A stretch of DNA of 64,000 bases from Balneolaceae bacterium. GTDB taxonomy: Bacteria; Bacteroidota; Rhodothermia; Balneolales; Balneolaceae. Positions within the stretch are counted from its first letter, which is position 1. Each line of letters begins with the position of its first letter. Below, piece by piece: positions 26,240 to 35,623 of the stretch. The DNA lies in the NCBI GenBank assembly GCA_017640665.1, contig JAEPQE010000003.1, forward strand, positions 310,001 to 374,000, given 5' to 3'. The translations under genes were made by a program, and so were the position numbers. The notes below the pieces were generated by a model. The model had not been told where the DNA came from and ran no database searches. It saw only the letters and a program-made list of their open reading frames with translations.

Positions 26240-28096
26240 ATGCTATATCCTCAACAAAACAAATTTCGGTCAGTATTTGATTTATCGGGATACTGGAATA
26301 TTAAACCAGATCCAAAGAATCAAGGGGCACAGGAAAAATGGTTTAATAGTAAACTTACAGGCGATGTGTATTCGATTGCAATCCCAGGTTCATGGAACGA
26401 ACAATTAGAAGAACAGGGATTAAAAAATTATGTTGGAAAAGCATGGCACGAGACTTTTTTTAAAATTCCTGCGGTAATTCAGGATACCAATAAAATATGG
26501 CTGAGAATAGGAGCTGCAGACCATAAAGCGACTGTTTGGCTTAATGGTGAGTTTGTAGGAGAGCACGTTGGTGGTTATATGCCCTTTGAACTTGATTTGA
26601 CAAACTCTTTGGCAAAATCAGGAGAAGAAAACCACTTGATTATCTGTGTTGATAGTGAACTTAGTATGCATACGCTACCACAGGATGTCGACCCAAATTC
26701 TCCAATGTATAATACAAAGGCGTATGAACGCAGACACCTTTTTCCTGCAACCAGATTTGATTTCTTTCCTTATGGAGGTTTGACCCGGTCAGTAAATATT
26801 GTAGCCACACCAAATGATTATATTTCAAATATTACAATCAATTCATCTTTGGAAGGAGATGTTAGTGTAGAAATTGATGCTACATCCATTGATAAAGTAA
26901 GGGTTCAGATTTTTGATGCAGAAGGTCAGGAAGTGTCAAATGGTACAACGGAGCAAGTAAATAAAGTCAATTTAAAAGTAGCTAATGTCCAATTATGGTC
27001 ACCATCTGATCCATATTTATATGAAGCCAGGGTCTCTCTTTTGGATGGAGATCAGGTATTGGATATGTATGATGAAGCGTTCGGAATTAGAGAGATCAAA
27101 GTAGAAGGAGGGGAGATTTTCCTGAATGGAGAAAAACTCTTTTTAAGTGGTTTTGGAAAACATGAAGAATACCCGGTTGTAGGGAGAGGACAGTTTCGGG
27201 CTGGATATATAAAGGATCACGAACTGATGCGTTGGATAGGTGCCAATTCGTACCGAACAAGCCATTATCCCTATGATGAGGAGATGATGCGTTTAGGAGA
27301 CCGACTTGGATTTTTGATTATTAATGAAGTAGCTGCCGTTAGTTTAGGTTTTTGGTCAGATAATCTCAATGAATTGCAGCCTTTAATGAAAAATCACAAG
27401 AAGGCTATTCAGGAGCTCATTAATAGGGATAAAAACCATCCGAGTGTTATCTCCTGGTCGATAACAAACGAACCAAATCTCTGGGCTGAAGAGTTTTATC
27501 AGAATAAAGCGAGTTCACTATACTTTAAAGAGATTTATGATTTCACAAAAACACTGGATGATACCCGGCCAATTATGTCTATCTCTATGGCTGCGTATAA
27601 AGAAGATGATGTGGTATTGGAATCATGTGATATCATTGGAATAAACAGATATTACGGTTGGTATACGAAGCCCGTAGATTTAGAAGAAGCCGCAAAAGAT
27701 TTAAACAGGGAACTGGAAGCCACATTCAACAAGTATGGAAAGCCGATAATGATTACAGAGTTTGGAGCAGATACAGTAGAAGGATTACATGCTACTACAG
27801 CCCAAATGTTTACAGAAGAGTTTCAAACGGCATTCATATTTAAATATCTGGAAGTTATTGAAGACAAGGATTACGTATTCGGAGCACATGTTTGGAACTT
27901 TGCAGACTTTTTAACACCGCAACATTTCCGGCGGGTTGTTCTTAATAAAAAAGGCGTTTTCACCCGAGACAGATTACCAAAAAGTGTTGCCTTTAAACTG
28001 AGAGACCATTGGAATTCATTTTCTAAAATCAATGAATCCCACAGACCAGAGAAACCAAAAACGGGTTTTCTAATCCCAAATATTGAGAAGGAATAA
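26240..28096 (+). CDS. uidA: Beta-glucuronidase, GH2
   Basis: Hydrolyses terminal beta-D-glucuronic acid from imported glycosides. The 618 residues follow the GH2 order: sugar-binding jelly roll (YWNIKPDP, WLNGEFVGEHVGGY), immunoglobulin-like domain, and TIM barrel. The acid/base is E411 in TNEPN and the nucleophile is E507 in ITEFGAD. N569-K570-K571 in LNKKGVFTRDRLPKS matches the N-x-K motif that binds the glucuronate carboxylate in E. coli GUS, which separates glucuronidases from galactosidases. There is no signal peptide, so the enzyme is cytoplasmic and depends on an importer. It ends 4 bp before the next start. Confidence 0.92.
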   Translation: MLYPQQNKFRSVFDLSGYWNIKPDPKNQGAQEKWFNSKLTGDVYSIAIPGSWNEQLEEQGLKNYVGKAWHETFFKIPAVIQDTNKIWLRIGAADHKATVWLNGEFVGEHVGGYMPFELDLTNSLAKSGEENHLIICVDSELSMHTLPQDVDPNSPMYNTKAYERRHLFPATRFDFFPYGGLTRSVNIVATPNDYISNITINSSLEGDVSVEIDATSIDKVRVQIFDAEGQEVSNGTTEQVNKVNLKVANVQLWSPSDPYLYEARVSLLDGDQVLDMYDEAFGIREIKVEGGEIFLNGEKLFLSGFGKHEEYPVVGRGQFRAGYIKDHELMRWIGANSYRTSHYPYDEEMMRLGDRLGFLIINEVAAVSLGFWSDNLNELQPLMKNHKKAIQELINRDKNHPSVISWSITNEPNLWAEEFYQNKASSLYFKEIYDFTKTLDDTRPIMSISMAAYKEDDVVLESCDIIGINRYYGWYTKPVDLEEAAKDLNRELEATFNKYGKPIMITEFGADTVEGLHATTAQMFTEEFQTAFIFKYLEVIEDKDYVFGAHVWNFADFLTPQHFRRVVLNKKGVFTRDRLPKSVAFKLRDHWNSFSKINESHRPEKPKTGFLIPNIEKE

Positions 28097-28100
28097 TTGT

Positions 28101-28898
28101 ATGCGTGAAGAAAGATTAAAGATTTGGCATGTCGGTAACTGGTGTATTCATATTGGTCAAACCTATGTGGAATCACCCTTTGAGGCACCCAGTAAGGATG
28201 TTGAGGTTCTTAATTACGCCAAGCCATTGATTGATGCATTAAGAAAAATCCCCTCCTCGGAAGTAATAACTCAACCTTCATGGGAATTATATAGAATGTC
28301 TCCCGAGGAATTTAGTGATAGACTAAAGTGGGCTGATGTTATCATCTTTGCTGATGTAGAAACTAAATGTTTAATGTTACATCCGGATTTTTTTAACAGG
28401 GCTAAATGGGAAGAGGGATACGTTACCTTTCCAGATCGTTTTGATCTACTAAGGGAATGGGTTGAAGCCGGGGGGCATTTTCATATGAATGGAGGTTGGC
28501 TGAGTTTTTCCGGTGAACTTGGGAAAGGAGGTTGGGGCAGATCTCGATTCAAGAACGTATTACCTGTGGAATGTTTACAACATGATGATTTGATAGAATC
28601 CACCTCAAGCTATAAAGTAAGATGTAATTTACCAGATCACCCTTCAGTAAAAGATGTGAACTGGGCTTCAGTTCCTCCTATTCTTGGCTTTAACGAAACA
28701 AAGATAAGACCTGATGCTAAAGCCATAGTAGAAATAGAAAATATGGGCGAATGGCACCCATTATTGGCAGAGCATTCATACGGGGCTGGAAGAGTAACCT
28801 GCTGGATGACAGGGGCAAGCCCGCATTGGGGAATAAACTTTATGAAGTGGGAAAACTACCAACAATTTTGGGCACAACTATTTAACCCTGTACAATGA
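28101..28898 (+). CDS. Class I glutamine-amidotransferase-like protein (DUF1355/ThuA-like)
   Basis: The 265-residue cytoplasmic protein looks like the GATase1-like family, related in fold to ThuA. Evidence is the KIWHVGNWCIHIGQTYVESP opening, RLKWADVIIFADVET, the REWVEAGGHFHMNGGWLSFSG core and the C-terminal VTCWMTGASPHWGINFMKW. I took the ATG at 28101; a TTG at 28083 lies inside the end of the beta-glucuronidase gene. The usual nucleophilic cysteine of true amidotransferases is not evident in the core, so it may bind or modify a sugar instead. ThuA-like proteins occur in operons for oxidised (keto) sugars. It overlaps the next gene by ATGA. Confidence 0.65.
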   Translation: MREERLKIWHVGNWCIHIGQTYVESPFEAPSKDVEVLNYAKPLIDALRKIPSSEVITQPSWELYRMSPEEFSDRLKWADVIIFADVETKCLMLHPDFFNRAKWEEGYVTFPDRFDLLREWVEAGGHFHMNGGWLSFSGELGKGGWGRSRFKNVLPVECLQHDDLIESTSSYKVRCNLPDHPSVKDVNWASVPPILGFNETKIRPDAKAIVEIENMGEWHPLLAEHSYGAGRVTCWMTGASPHWGINFMKWENYQQFWAQLFNPVQ

Positions 28899-30388
28899 AC
28901 TTTACAGCTATAGATTGGGCTATATTGATCGCTTATTTATCAGTAACGGTATTTATAGGTATCTGGGTAAAGAAATATGTCCAGAATCTTAGTGGATACG
29001 TTGTTGCGGGCAGAAAAATCAAAGTATCGCTTGGCATAGCTACGTTTACTGCAACCGAACTGGGAACAGTAACCTTTGTGTATTTCGGAGAGCTTGGCTA
29101 TGTAACCGGTTTTGCTTGCTTCATCATTGGTATACTGGCTCTTTTTGCATACACCTTCGTTGGTAAAACCGGGTTTATCATTGAAAAGCTCAGGGAGTAT
29201 GGAATGATGACTATCCCGGAGTTTTATGAATTGAGATATAATAAAAAAGTAAGAATACTTGGCGGACTAATACTCTTTATTGGCGGTGTTCTGAATATGG
29301 GCATCTTCCTGAAATTTGATGGAATTTTTCTTTCAGAAGTAATGGGATTTGGTCCTCAGGCACTTGGGTTTATAATGACATTAATGCTTGTAATAGTTAT
29401 GTCTTATACCATTTTGGGCGGAATGTTTTCGGTAGTAATCACTGATTTTATGCAATATGTGGTGCTTTCCTTTGCAATGCTTATAACCACCATAATTGTA
29501 ATTCTTGAAGTAGATTTATCAACAATTTCTGATGCAGTTACTTCAGGCTATGGGGAGGGAGGAGTAAACCCGATTATCAATCCAAGGTTTGGGTGGAGTT
29601 TCATTATTTGGATACTAGTTACAAATATTGCGGCGGCTGCTCTGTGGCAACCGGGTACTTCTAAGGCACTTTCATCCAAAAGCCCGGAAGTTGCCAAAAA
29701 GGTGTTTTGGTTTACAGGGTTAACCTTTGCCGGGCGAGCTATGATTCCTATGTTTTGGGGTGTTGCCGCGTTTGCCTATTTCGGTCCAGGAGAAAATACA
29801 GCAGCAGCAATGCCAATGCTTTTAGGGGAACTACTTCCTGTTGGCCTTCTTGGTCTATTAGTGGCAGGATTATTAGCAGCTTCAATGTCTACCTATAGCT
29901 CTTATGTATTAGCCTGGAGCTCGGTATTAACTTTGGATGTAATTTCAACACTAAGTCCGAATGGATTCAGCGAAGAAAGAAAGATTTGGATTGCACGTTT
30001 TGTGGCGGGTTTAATCGGTCTGTTTTTGCTCGTTTTTGGGTTATGGTATCAAATTCCGGAAACAGCTTTTCAATATATATTCATTACCGGTACAATGTAC
30101 ACAGCAGGTGCCTTAGGTACAGTTTCAGCAGGTTTGTATTGGAAAAAGGCAAATGCTGTTGGCGCTCACTCAGCACTTATTCTAGGGGCTGTTGTCCCAG
30201 CAGGATTTTTGGTTTTGGAGAAGTTTTCAGAACACCTGCCCGGTTGGTTGGCTTTTATAACGGATGTTAACTTTGCAGGGTTTCTGAGTTTCATTTTAGC
30301 AGCACTTGGAATGATTCTTGGATCTTTACTAACACAGAAAAAAAGCCCGGCTAAGGTTATTAATGAAGCGGAGATAAGCTATGAGTAG
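28895..30388 (+). CDS. Sodium:solute symporter (SSS family)
   Basis: A 497-residue inner-membrane symporter of the LeuT-like SSS/SLC5 fold with about 13 helices. Marks are YVVAGRKIKVSLGIATFTATELG in the first helices (the family R/G signature), LTNIAAAALWQPGTSKALSSKSP, and the LLAASMSTYSSYVLAWSSVLTLD helix 8 stretch, where small hydroxyl residues (S, T, S) usually form the sodium-2 site. It starts inside the stop of the previous gene and overlaps a small membrane-protein gene at its end. Probably imports the mono- or disaccharide product. Confidence 0.88.
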   Translation: MNFTAIDWAILIAYLSVTVFIGIWVKKYVQNLSGYVVAGRKIKVSLGIATFTATELGTVTFVYFGELGYVTGFACFIIGILALFAYTFVGKTGFIIEKLREYGMMTIPEFYELRYNKKVRILGGLILFIGGVLNMGIFLKFDGIFLSEVMGFGPQALGFIMTLMLVIVMSYTILGGMFSVVITDFMQYVVLSFAMLITTIIVILEVDLSTISDAVTSGYGEGGVNPIINPRFGWSFIIWILVTNIAAAALWQPGTSKALSSKSPEVAKKVFWFTGLTFAGRAMIPMFWGVAAFAYFGPGENTAAAMPMLLGELLPVGLLGLLVAGLLAASMSTYSSYVLAWSSVLTLDVISTLSPNGFSEERKIWIARFVAGLIGLFLLVFGLWYQIPETAFQYIFITGTMYTAGALGTVSAGLYWKKANAVGAHSALILGAVVPAGFLVLEKFSEHLPGWLAFITDVNFAGFLSFILAALGMILGSLLTQKKSPAKVINEAEISYE

Positions 30389-30527
30389 TGGAGTAATAAT
30401 TTGGATGATTCTTTTCGGAATTTTCGCCGTTATTTTTTTCTCAATAGCTGCAGTGGTTTCGTATAAGGGAATAGGAGATATAAAAGAATTAATGAATGAT
30501 CCGGAGTTGAATAAAGAACATGATTAA
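30381..30527 (+). CDS. 48-residue single-pass membrane protein, symporter partner
   Basis: A short gene that starts 8 bp inside the end of the symporter gene and ends 8 bp inside the next gene. It reads MSSGVIIWMILFGIFAVIFF as one membrane helix, followed by a charged tail ending ELNKEHD. Length, position and one-helix design match the small accessory subunits known beside some sodium:solute symporters. Overlaps with both neighbours argue that it is translated. Confidence 0.75.
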   Translation: MSSGVIIWMILFGIFAVIFFSIAAVVSYKGIGDIKELMNDPELNKEHD

Positions 30528-31419
30528 TTCCAGAATCATAGCGTGTTATTTGTACCCGATTACTAAATACGGGTATCCACCAAAGGCAGAAAATACGATC
30601 AGCTATATTGATGAATTCATTTCGATGGGCTTTCAGTCTATTGAATTGGAAGGGATTCGCGAGGACCATTTACTGAAGGTATTTGAAAACAGGAATAAGA
30701 TTTCAGCCCATTTAGAAGAGAATCAATTAGAAGTACCATACTACTGCACGGTACTTCCCGGATTATCATCACCGGATGAAAAAGTGCGTTCGAAAAATTT
30801 GGAACTCTTTGATAAAGGATGTCAAACAGCTTCGGAGTTTGGTTCTTTAGGTGTTCTGGATAATGCTCCTCTCCCTCCATATCAGTTTCCTGATGATATA
30901 CCTGTTGTAAGACATTATCACGAAAGTACTATTCAAGCAGCAAAATTTCCGGATGATTTAAACTGGAATAACTACTGGAAACAACTAACATCTACATACA
31001 GAGATGCCTGCGACATCGCCGAAAGCTATAATCTTACCTACCAAATGCATCCGGCGCTTGGGGTTCTTTCTTCCACAACAGATGCGTTTCTCTACTTTCA
31101 TGATGCAGTTGGTAGAGATAATCTTCGTTTTAACTTCGATACCGCAAACCAGTTTTTCCTGAAAGATAATCTTCAACTTTCATTGAGAAGACTATCTGAC
31201 TTTATCGACTATATCCATATCTCAGATAACCGAGGATCGCAAGTCGAACATCTTGCGATTGGAGAAGGGGCTATACGTTGGGATGACTTCTTTGAAACTG
31301 TAGACCTGATTGGGTTTGAAGGGCACTTTGGAGTTGATATAGGAGGTGCTGAATCTTCAGTCTCAGACTTAGATTCCGCTTATAAAAAAGCATCAGATTT
31401 TTTAGACAAAAGAATATAA
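30520..31419 (+). CDS. Sugar phosphate isomerase/epimerase-like TIM barrel protein
   Basis: The 299-residue cytoplasmic protein matches the AP-endonuclease-2-like (xylose-isomerase-like) TIM barrel. It has FQSIELEGI at strand 2, then YQMHPALGV, LRFNFDTANQFF, DYIHISDNRG with the metal-ligand D/H region, and a C-terminal GVDIGG. Members are epimerases, isomerases and dehydratases of sugars and inositols (IolE/IolI). The substrate here is presumably a product of the locus. Its start overlaps the small membrane gene. Confidence 0.75.
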   Translation: MINSRIIACYLYPITKYGYPPKAENTISYIDEFISMGFQSIELEGIREDHLLKVFENRNKISAHLEENQLEVPYYCTVLPGLSSPDEKVRSKNLELFDKGCQTASEFGSLGVLDNAPLPPYQFPDDIPVVRHYHESTIQAAKFPDDLNWNNYWKQLTSTYRDACDIAESYNLTYQMHPALGVLSSTTDAFLYFHDAVGRDNLRFNFDTANQFFLKDNLQLSLRRLSDFIDYIHISDNRGSQVEHLAIGEGAIRWDDFFETVDLIGFEGHFGVDIGGAESSVSDLDSAYKKASDFLDKRI

Positions 31420-31426
31420 TAATACC

Positions 31427-34009
31427 ATGAGAGCATTTAAGACCATATTTAAGCTAACCGGATTAATTTTAACTCTAACATTTAATGTCTACTTATTAAT
31501 GGCTCAGGAGACAATAAATATTGTCCCAAATCCACAGGAAGTCATTTTTACTGAAGGGAGTTTTTCCTTAGAGGGAGAAGTAGGTATATCTCTCTATCTA
31601 AAGAACAAGGTTGAGGAAGCTTTTATATTCGAGCAGTTGAAGAATGAATTCAACCAGAGTATTGGATCGGGAATCAATGTTCAGGAAGGTGGTGGAACAA
31701 GAAGAATTATAATTGGAGTTGAAGGAGGTAGCCGGGCTTTTAACCGACTAATCAATCAGTTCGATCTAAAACCCGGTGAAGAGTTAGGTAAAGAAGGATA
31801 TAAACTTTTAGTTACATCCGATCTCATTCTGATATCAGCAAACTCCATTAAAGGAGCATTTTATGGTGCTCAAACACTGAAACAGCTTATCAGAACCGAA
31901 CGTTTTGATTTGGCTATTCCTGCTCTTCAAATTAAAGACTGGCCCGACCTCGAGATAAGGGGCATGATGGATGATATTAGTAGAGGCCCGGTCCCTACAA
32001 AAGAATACATGTATCAACAAATTGAGCGGATGGCTGAAATGAAGGTCAATTTATTAACTTATTATACTCAGGATGTGGTTAAAACAGAAAGCCACCCTGC
32101 ATTTGCACCGCCAGGTGGTGCATTAGATATTCAGGAATGGGCAGAACTTGCCGACTATGCTAAAAAATATCACATTGATTTAGTAGGTAATTTTCAATCG
32201 TTCGGGCATTTTGAAAATATTCTGAAGCATCCGGAATATGCTCACCTGGGTGAAGGCGGGGCACTTTTATCACCTGCTTTTGAAGAGAGTTATCAACTTC
32301 TGGGAGATATCTACAGAGAGATGATTCCTGCTTTTCATTCTGATTATTTCCATATCAATTCAGACGAAACATTTGATCTTGGGACTGGTGCTTCAAAAGC
32401 TATGGTAGATAGTCTTGGAGAGGCGGTTGTTTATTCAAATCATATTAAACGCATATATGAGATTATAACAGGAATGGGTAAGAAAGTGATGATGTGGGGT
32501 GATATTGCTCTTGAACAACCTAAGATTTTAGAATTGCTGCCCAAAGACATCATTCTGGTAACATGGGGATATGATATAATGGACGATTACGCGCCAAGAA
32601 TAATCCCTTTTAAAGAAGCAGGATTTACTCAGCTTGTATCTACAGGGGTGTTAAACTCTTCCAGCACTATTCCCGATTTTAATATTGCGAAAGGTAATAT
32701 TGGCGGGTTTATGGCAGAATCTAAAAAACAAAATGTTTGGGGAATGCTGAATACCGTATGGGATGACGGTGGCTTTGCTTTGTTTTCAAGAGATTGGTAC
32801 GGAGTTACATTTGCTGCAGATCAAAGCTGGAACAGCAATCCGAAAGACCCGACCTACGATACCAGATTTAACAAGGCTGTTTATGGAAGTACTAATAATG
32901 GAATAACAGAAGCTTTATCAAAAATTAATGAACTGGCTGATCTGAAATCAACCGAGAAAATGAATGAAGCAATTCTTTGGGGACCGTTGGTTCCAGAAAA
33001 GGGAGCAGAAGTTCTTACAAACATTTCCGATTGGGCTGAAGTTAAAAAAATAGCCAGGGAAGCAGAGAAACTTCTTGAAAAAGCAGATCCTCTCATATAT
33101 TCACAAGATATAGAATTTATTCAGCATACAATTGATTTGTATGAATACTTGGCAAGCAGCAGACCTGATTTAGTAAAAGCATCAGAATTATATAAACAGG
33201 CTCTGGCCATTCAGAACGAAGACCCGATTAAGTCTAGAAAAATATTGGTAGATATTTATGGGATTGTTACTGAAATCTATGAAGATCTTACTGAACTCAA
33301 GATTCGTAATCAGTTTTTATGGATAAGCGAAAACAGAGTTTATGCTTTAGATAGGGTAGTTTCAAGATATGATCATCAAATAGAATCTTTGAAAGAAGTA
33401 AAGGAGCTTACTCTTAATACAATATTCGATTTTGATAAGGGAATCAAGTTACCTAAGCCCGAAGATGTACGACTAAATATTACTTCTACTGATGGTTGGT
33501 ACTTTCAGGGATGGTTGATGGTAGAGCCTTTTCCAAATGCAAAAGGATTTACTGATCCCGGAGTAGATCATCTGGAAGATATGAACGGAATCGAAGGTAC
33601 CTTTCCTAACGTAACGGAAGAGTTTTATTTCGACGGAATTAAATACCGATGGAGAAGGGTAAACACACCATATTTTGCAAAAGTAGATCTTGATGAAATA
33701 CATGGAGAGAGTAAAAATGTGGTTGGCTATGCATTTGCACATATAGATATAGAAGAAGACCGGGTTGTAAGAGCTACACTAGGCAGCAGCGATGGGGTGG
33801 AAGTATTTTTAAATGGGGAATCGGTACATCAAAATTACACCGAGAGAGATTTTAAGCTGGATGAAGACGAGCTCTATTTACCTTTAAAAGCCGGCAGGAA
33901 CCATTTAATGATTCGCATTACAAATAAAGAAGGTGACTGGGCTTTTAGTTTCCGACTACCTGATTCAGAAATGAGAAGCAGTAAAAACAGATATAAAATC
34001 ATTGAATGA
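31427..34009 (+). CDS. GH20-like beta-N-acetylhexosaminidase, exported
   Basis: Likely releases terminal N-acetylhexosamine in the periplasm. The 860 residues have a signal peptide ending YLLMAQE, a GH20 N-terminal zincin-like domain (about 27-170; NIVPNPQEVIFTEGSFSL, ending IKGAFYGAQTLKQLI), and a catalytic barrel (about 175-480). The barrel opens RGMMDDISRGPVP and includes the acid pair D313-E314 in FHINSDETFDLG, where canonical GH20 has HxGGDE. A helical region and a C-terminal beta-sandwich (about 680-850, VEVFLNGESVH) follow. The altered motif marks a divergent branch, so sugar specificity is open. It overlaps the next gene by ATGA. Confidence 0.82.
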   Translation: MRAFKTIFKLTGLILTLTFNVYLLMAQETINIVPNPQEVIFTEGSFSLEGEVGISLYLKNKVEEAFIFEQLKNEFNQSIGSGINVQEGGGTRRIIIGVEGGSRAFNRLINQFDLKPGEELGKEGYKLLVTSDLILISANSIKGAFYGAQTLKQLIRTERFDLAIPALQIKDWPDLEIRGMMDDISRGPVPTKEYMYQQIERMAEMKVNLLTYYTQDVVKTESHPAFAPPGGALDIQEWAELADYAKKYHIDLVGNFQSFGHFENILKHPEYAHLGEGGALLSPAFEESYQLLGDIYREMIPAFHSDYFHINSDETFDLGTGASKAMVDSLGEAVVYSNHIKRIYEIITGMGKKVMMWGDIALEQPKILELLPKDIILVTWGYDIMDDYAPRIIPFKEAGFTQLVSTGVLNSSSTIPDFNIAKGNIGGFMAESKKQNVWGMLNTVWDDGGFALFSRDWYGVTFAADQSWNSNPKDPTYDTRFNKAVYGSTNNGITEALSKINELADLKSTEKMNEAILWGPLVPEKGAEVLTNISDWAEVKKIAREAEKLLEKADPLIYSQDIEFIQHTIDLYEYLASSRPDLVKASELYKQALAIQNEDPIKSRKILVDIYGIVTEIYEDLTELKIRNQFLWISENRVYALDRVVSRYDHQIESLKEVKELTLNTIFDFDKGIKLPKPEDVRLNITSTDGWYFQGWLMVEPFPNAKGFTDPGVDHLEDMNGIEGTFPNVTEEFYFDGIKYRWRRVNTPYFAKVDLDEIHGESKNVVGYAFAHIDIEEDRVVRATLGSSDGVEVFLNGESVHQNYTERDFKLDEDELYLPLKAGRNHLMIRITNKEGDWAFSFRLPDSEMRSSKNRYKIIE

Positions 34010-34770
34010 TGCTACCGATTTTAACTCATAAAGTAGATATGTTGAGCGTTTCTGTTTTCAAAAATAGAAAAGAGCTAGGGATGTCTGCTGCTCATTATGT
34101 TAGAGAAAAGATTCTGGAAGTTCTTGCACAGAAAAATGAAGTAAGAATAATCTTTGCAGCGGCTGCATCACAAAGAGAGTTCCTATCTGAGCTATTGAAC
34201 TTTAATGATATTCCCTGGGAGAAGGTAACGGCATTTCAAATGGATGAATACCATACACTTCCAAAATCTGCCCCCCAACGATTTGGAAACTTTCTACATT
34301 CGGTATTCTACCGATTTAAGACATTCAAAAATGTTCATTATATGAACGATAATCTGAAGGAATATGAATCACTGATAACAAACGCACCCATAGATATTGT
34401 TTGTCTCGGAATTGGAGAAAATGGACATCTAGCATTTAATGACCCTCCGGTAGCAGACTTTCAGGATCCAAAGGTCATAAAAGAAGTCGAATTAGATGCG
34501 ACTTGCAGACAGCAGCAGGTGAATGATGGAGAGTTTGAGAGTATTGAAAAAGTGCCCGAAAAGGCAGTCACTCTTACAATTCCTGCACTTATGAAAGGGA
34601 GTTTTTTGTCGGTAGTTGTTCCAGGAGCTGCAAAAGCGGAAGCAGTTAAAGATACCTTATTTGGAGAAATCAGTACAACATGTCCTGCAAGCCTGTTACG
34701 AACACATCCCAACGCAGAATTATTTCTTGACCCTGAATCATCAAAACTAATAGTTGATAAAATAGCATGA
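34006..34770 (+). CDS. NagB-like sugar-phosphate deaminase/isomerase
   Basis: The 254-residue cytoplasmic protein belongs to the glucosamine-6-phosphate deaminase/6-phosphogluconolactonase fold. It keeps FQMDEYHTL (the DEY that opens the sugar ring) and GIGENGHLAFNDPP. In E. coli NagB the last motif supplies D141, H143 and E148; the aligned residues here are N139, H141 and D146. Both acids are therefore changed. It may deaminate a different amino sugar phosphate or only isomerise. It lies between the hexosaminidase and the oxygenase genes with 4-bp overlaps on both sides. Confidence 0.78.
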   Translation: MMLPILTHKVDMLSVSVFKNRKELGMSAAHYVREKILEVLAQKNEVRIIFAAAASQREFLSELLNFNDIPWEKVTAFQMDEYHTLPKSAPQRFGNFLHSVFYRFKTFKNVHYMNDNLKEYESLITNAPIDIVCLGIGENGHLAFNDPPVADFQDPKVIKEVELDATCRQQQVNDGEFESIEKVPEKAVTLTIPALMKGSFLSVVVPGAAKAEAVKDTLFGEISTTCPASLLRTHPNAELFLDPESSKLIVDKIA

Positions 34771-35594
34771 ATAACGTAGACGAAATTTTGGATAAACCTT
34801 ATAGACTATCTGAAGAGGATATTAACTACTACAAGAAGAATGGATTCATAAAATTAAAACAAGTTCTGGATGAAGAAACTTTAAGCTATTTCAATAATGA
34901 GATTACAAAAGTTGTTCATGAAAAAAATCCATTGCTAAAAAAGTCAATGGAGGAGCGATCTACATTCGAAAAGGCATTTATACAAATTGGTAACCTGTTT
35001 AGAACCAATGAAACCATCAAAAAACTTGTATTAAGCAAAAGGTTGGGGAAGATAGCAGCTGATCTTATGCAAGTTGATGGAGTTCGTTTGTATCATGACC
35101 AGGCTTTGTATAAAGAACCCACTGGCAAAACTAAAAACATTACGCCATGGCATGCCGATCAATATTACTGGCCACTTGATACACAAAATACAATAACTGC
35201 CTGGATTCCTCTTCAAAAAACGACTAAGGATATGGGACCATTAGCATTCAGTAAAAAAAGCCACAATCACGACTTTGGCCGCAATCTGGAAATAAGTGAT
35301 GAAAGTGAAGAAAAGATTCAAAAAGCTTTAGCGGATGCAAAACTGGAGTTGGTTGATTCAGGATTTGATACAGGAGAGATCAGCTTTCACGGAGGTTGGA
35401 CTTTTCACCGGGCAGGTGCAAATACCTCTGATAAAGTGCGAGCTGTTATGACCATTATTTATATGGAAGATGGTGTAAGAGTAAGTGAGTTTACTAATTC
35501 TTCCCATCCTAATGACAGGGATGCATGGCTTCCCGGCTTAAACCCCGGAGACATCGCTATAACAGAAATTAATCCGTTGATTTTTAAACGATAA
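34767..35594 (+). CDS. PhyH-family Fe(II)/2-oxoglutarate oxygenase
   Basis: A 275-residue cytoplasmic protein of the phytanoyl-CoA dioxygenase family. The iron facial triad is visible as H129-x-D131 in TPWHADQYYW and H214 in TFHRAGANTSDKVR, with the downstream arginine that holds 2-oxoglutarate. Bacterial PhyH enzymes hydroxylate many small molecules. Its strict overlap (ATGA) with the NagB-like gene suggests it acts on, or removes a substituent from, the same sugar. That link is inference from position only. Confidence 0.82.
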   Translation: MNNVDEILDKPYRLSEEDINYYKKNGFIKLKQVLDEETLSYFNNEITKVVHEKNPLLKKSMEERSTFEKAFIQIGNLFRTNETIKKLVLSKRLGKIAADLMQVDGVRLYHDQALYKEPTGKTKNITPWHADQYYWPLDTQNTITAWIPLQKTTKDMGPLAFSKKSHNHDFGRNLEISDESEEKIQKALADAKLELVDSGFDTGEISFHGGWTFHRAGANTSDKVRAVMTIIYMEDGVRVSEFTNSSHPNDRDAWLPGLNPGDIAITEINPLIFKR

Positions 35595-35623
35595 TTGACT
35601 TAAACAGTTAAATATACAGTACC

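Noticed and set aside
26193-26408. Plus-strand 71-codon frame across the permease end and the beta-glucuronidase start
   Set aside because: It is out of frame with both well-supported genes and has low-complexity content.
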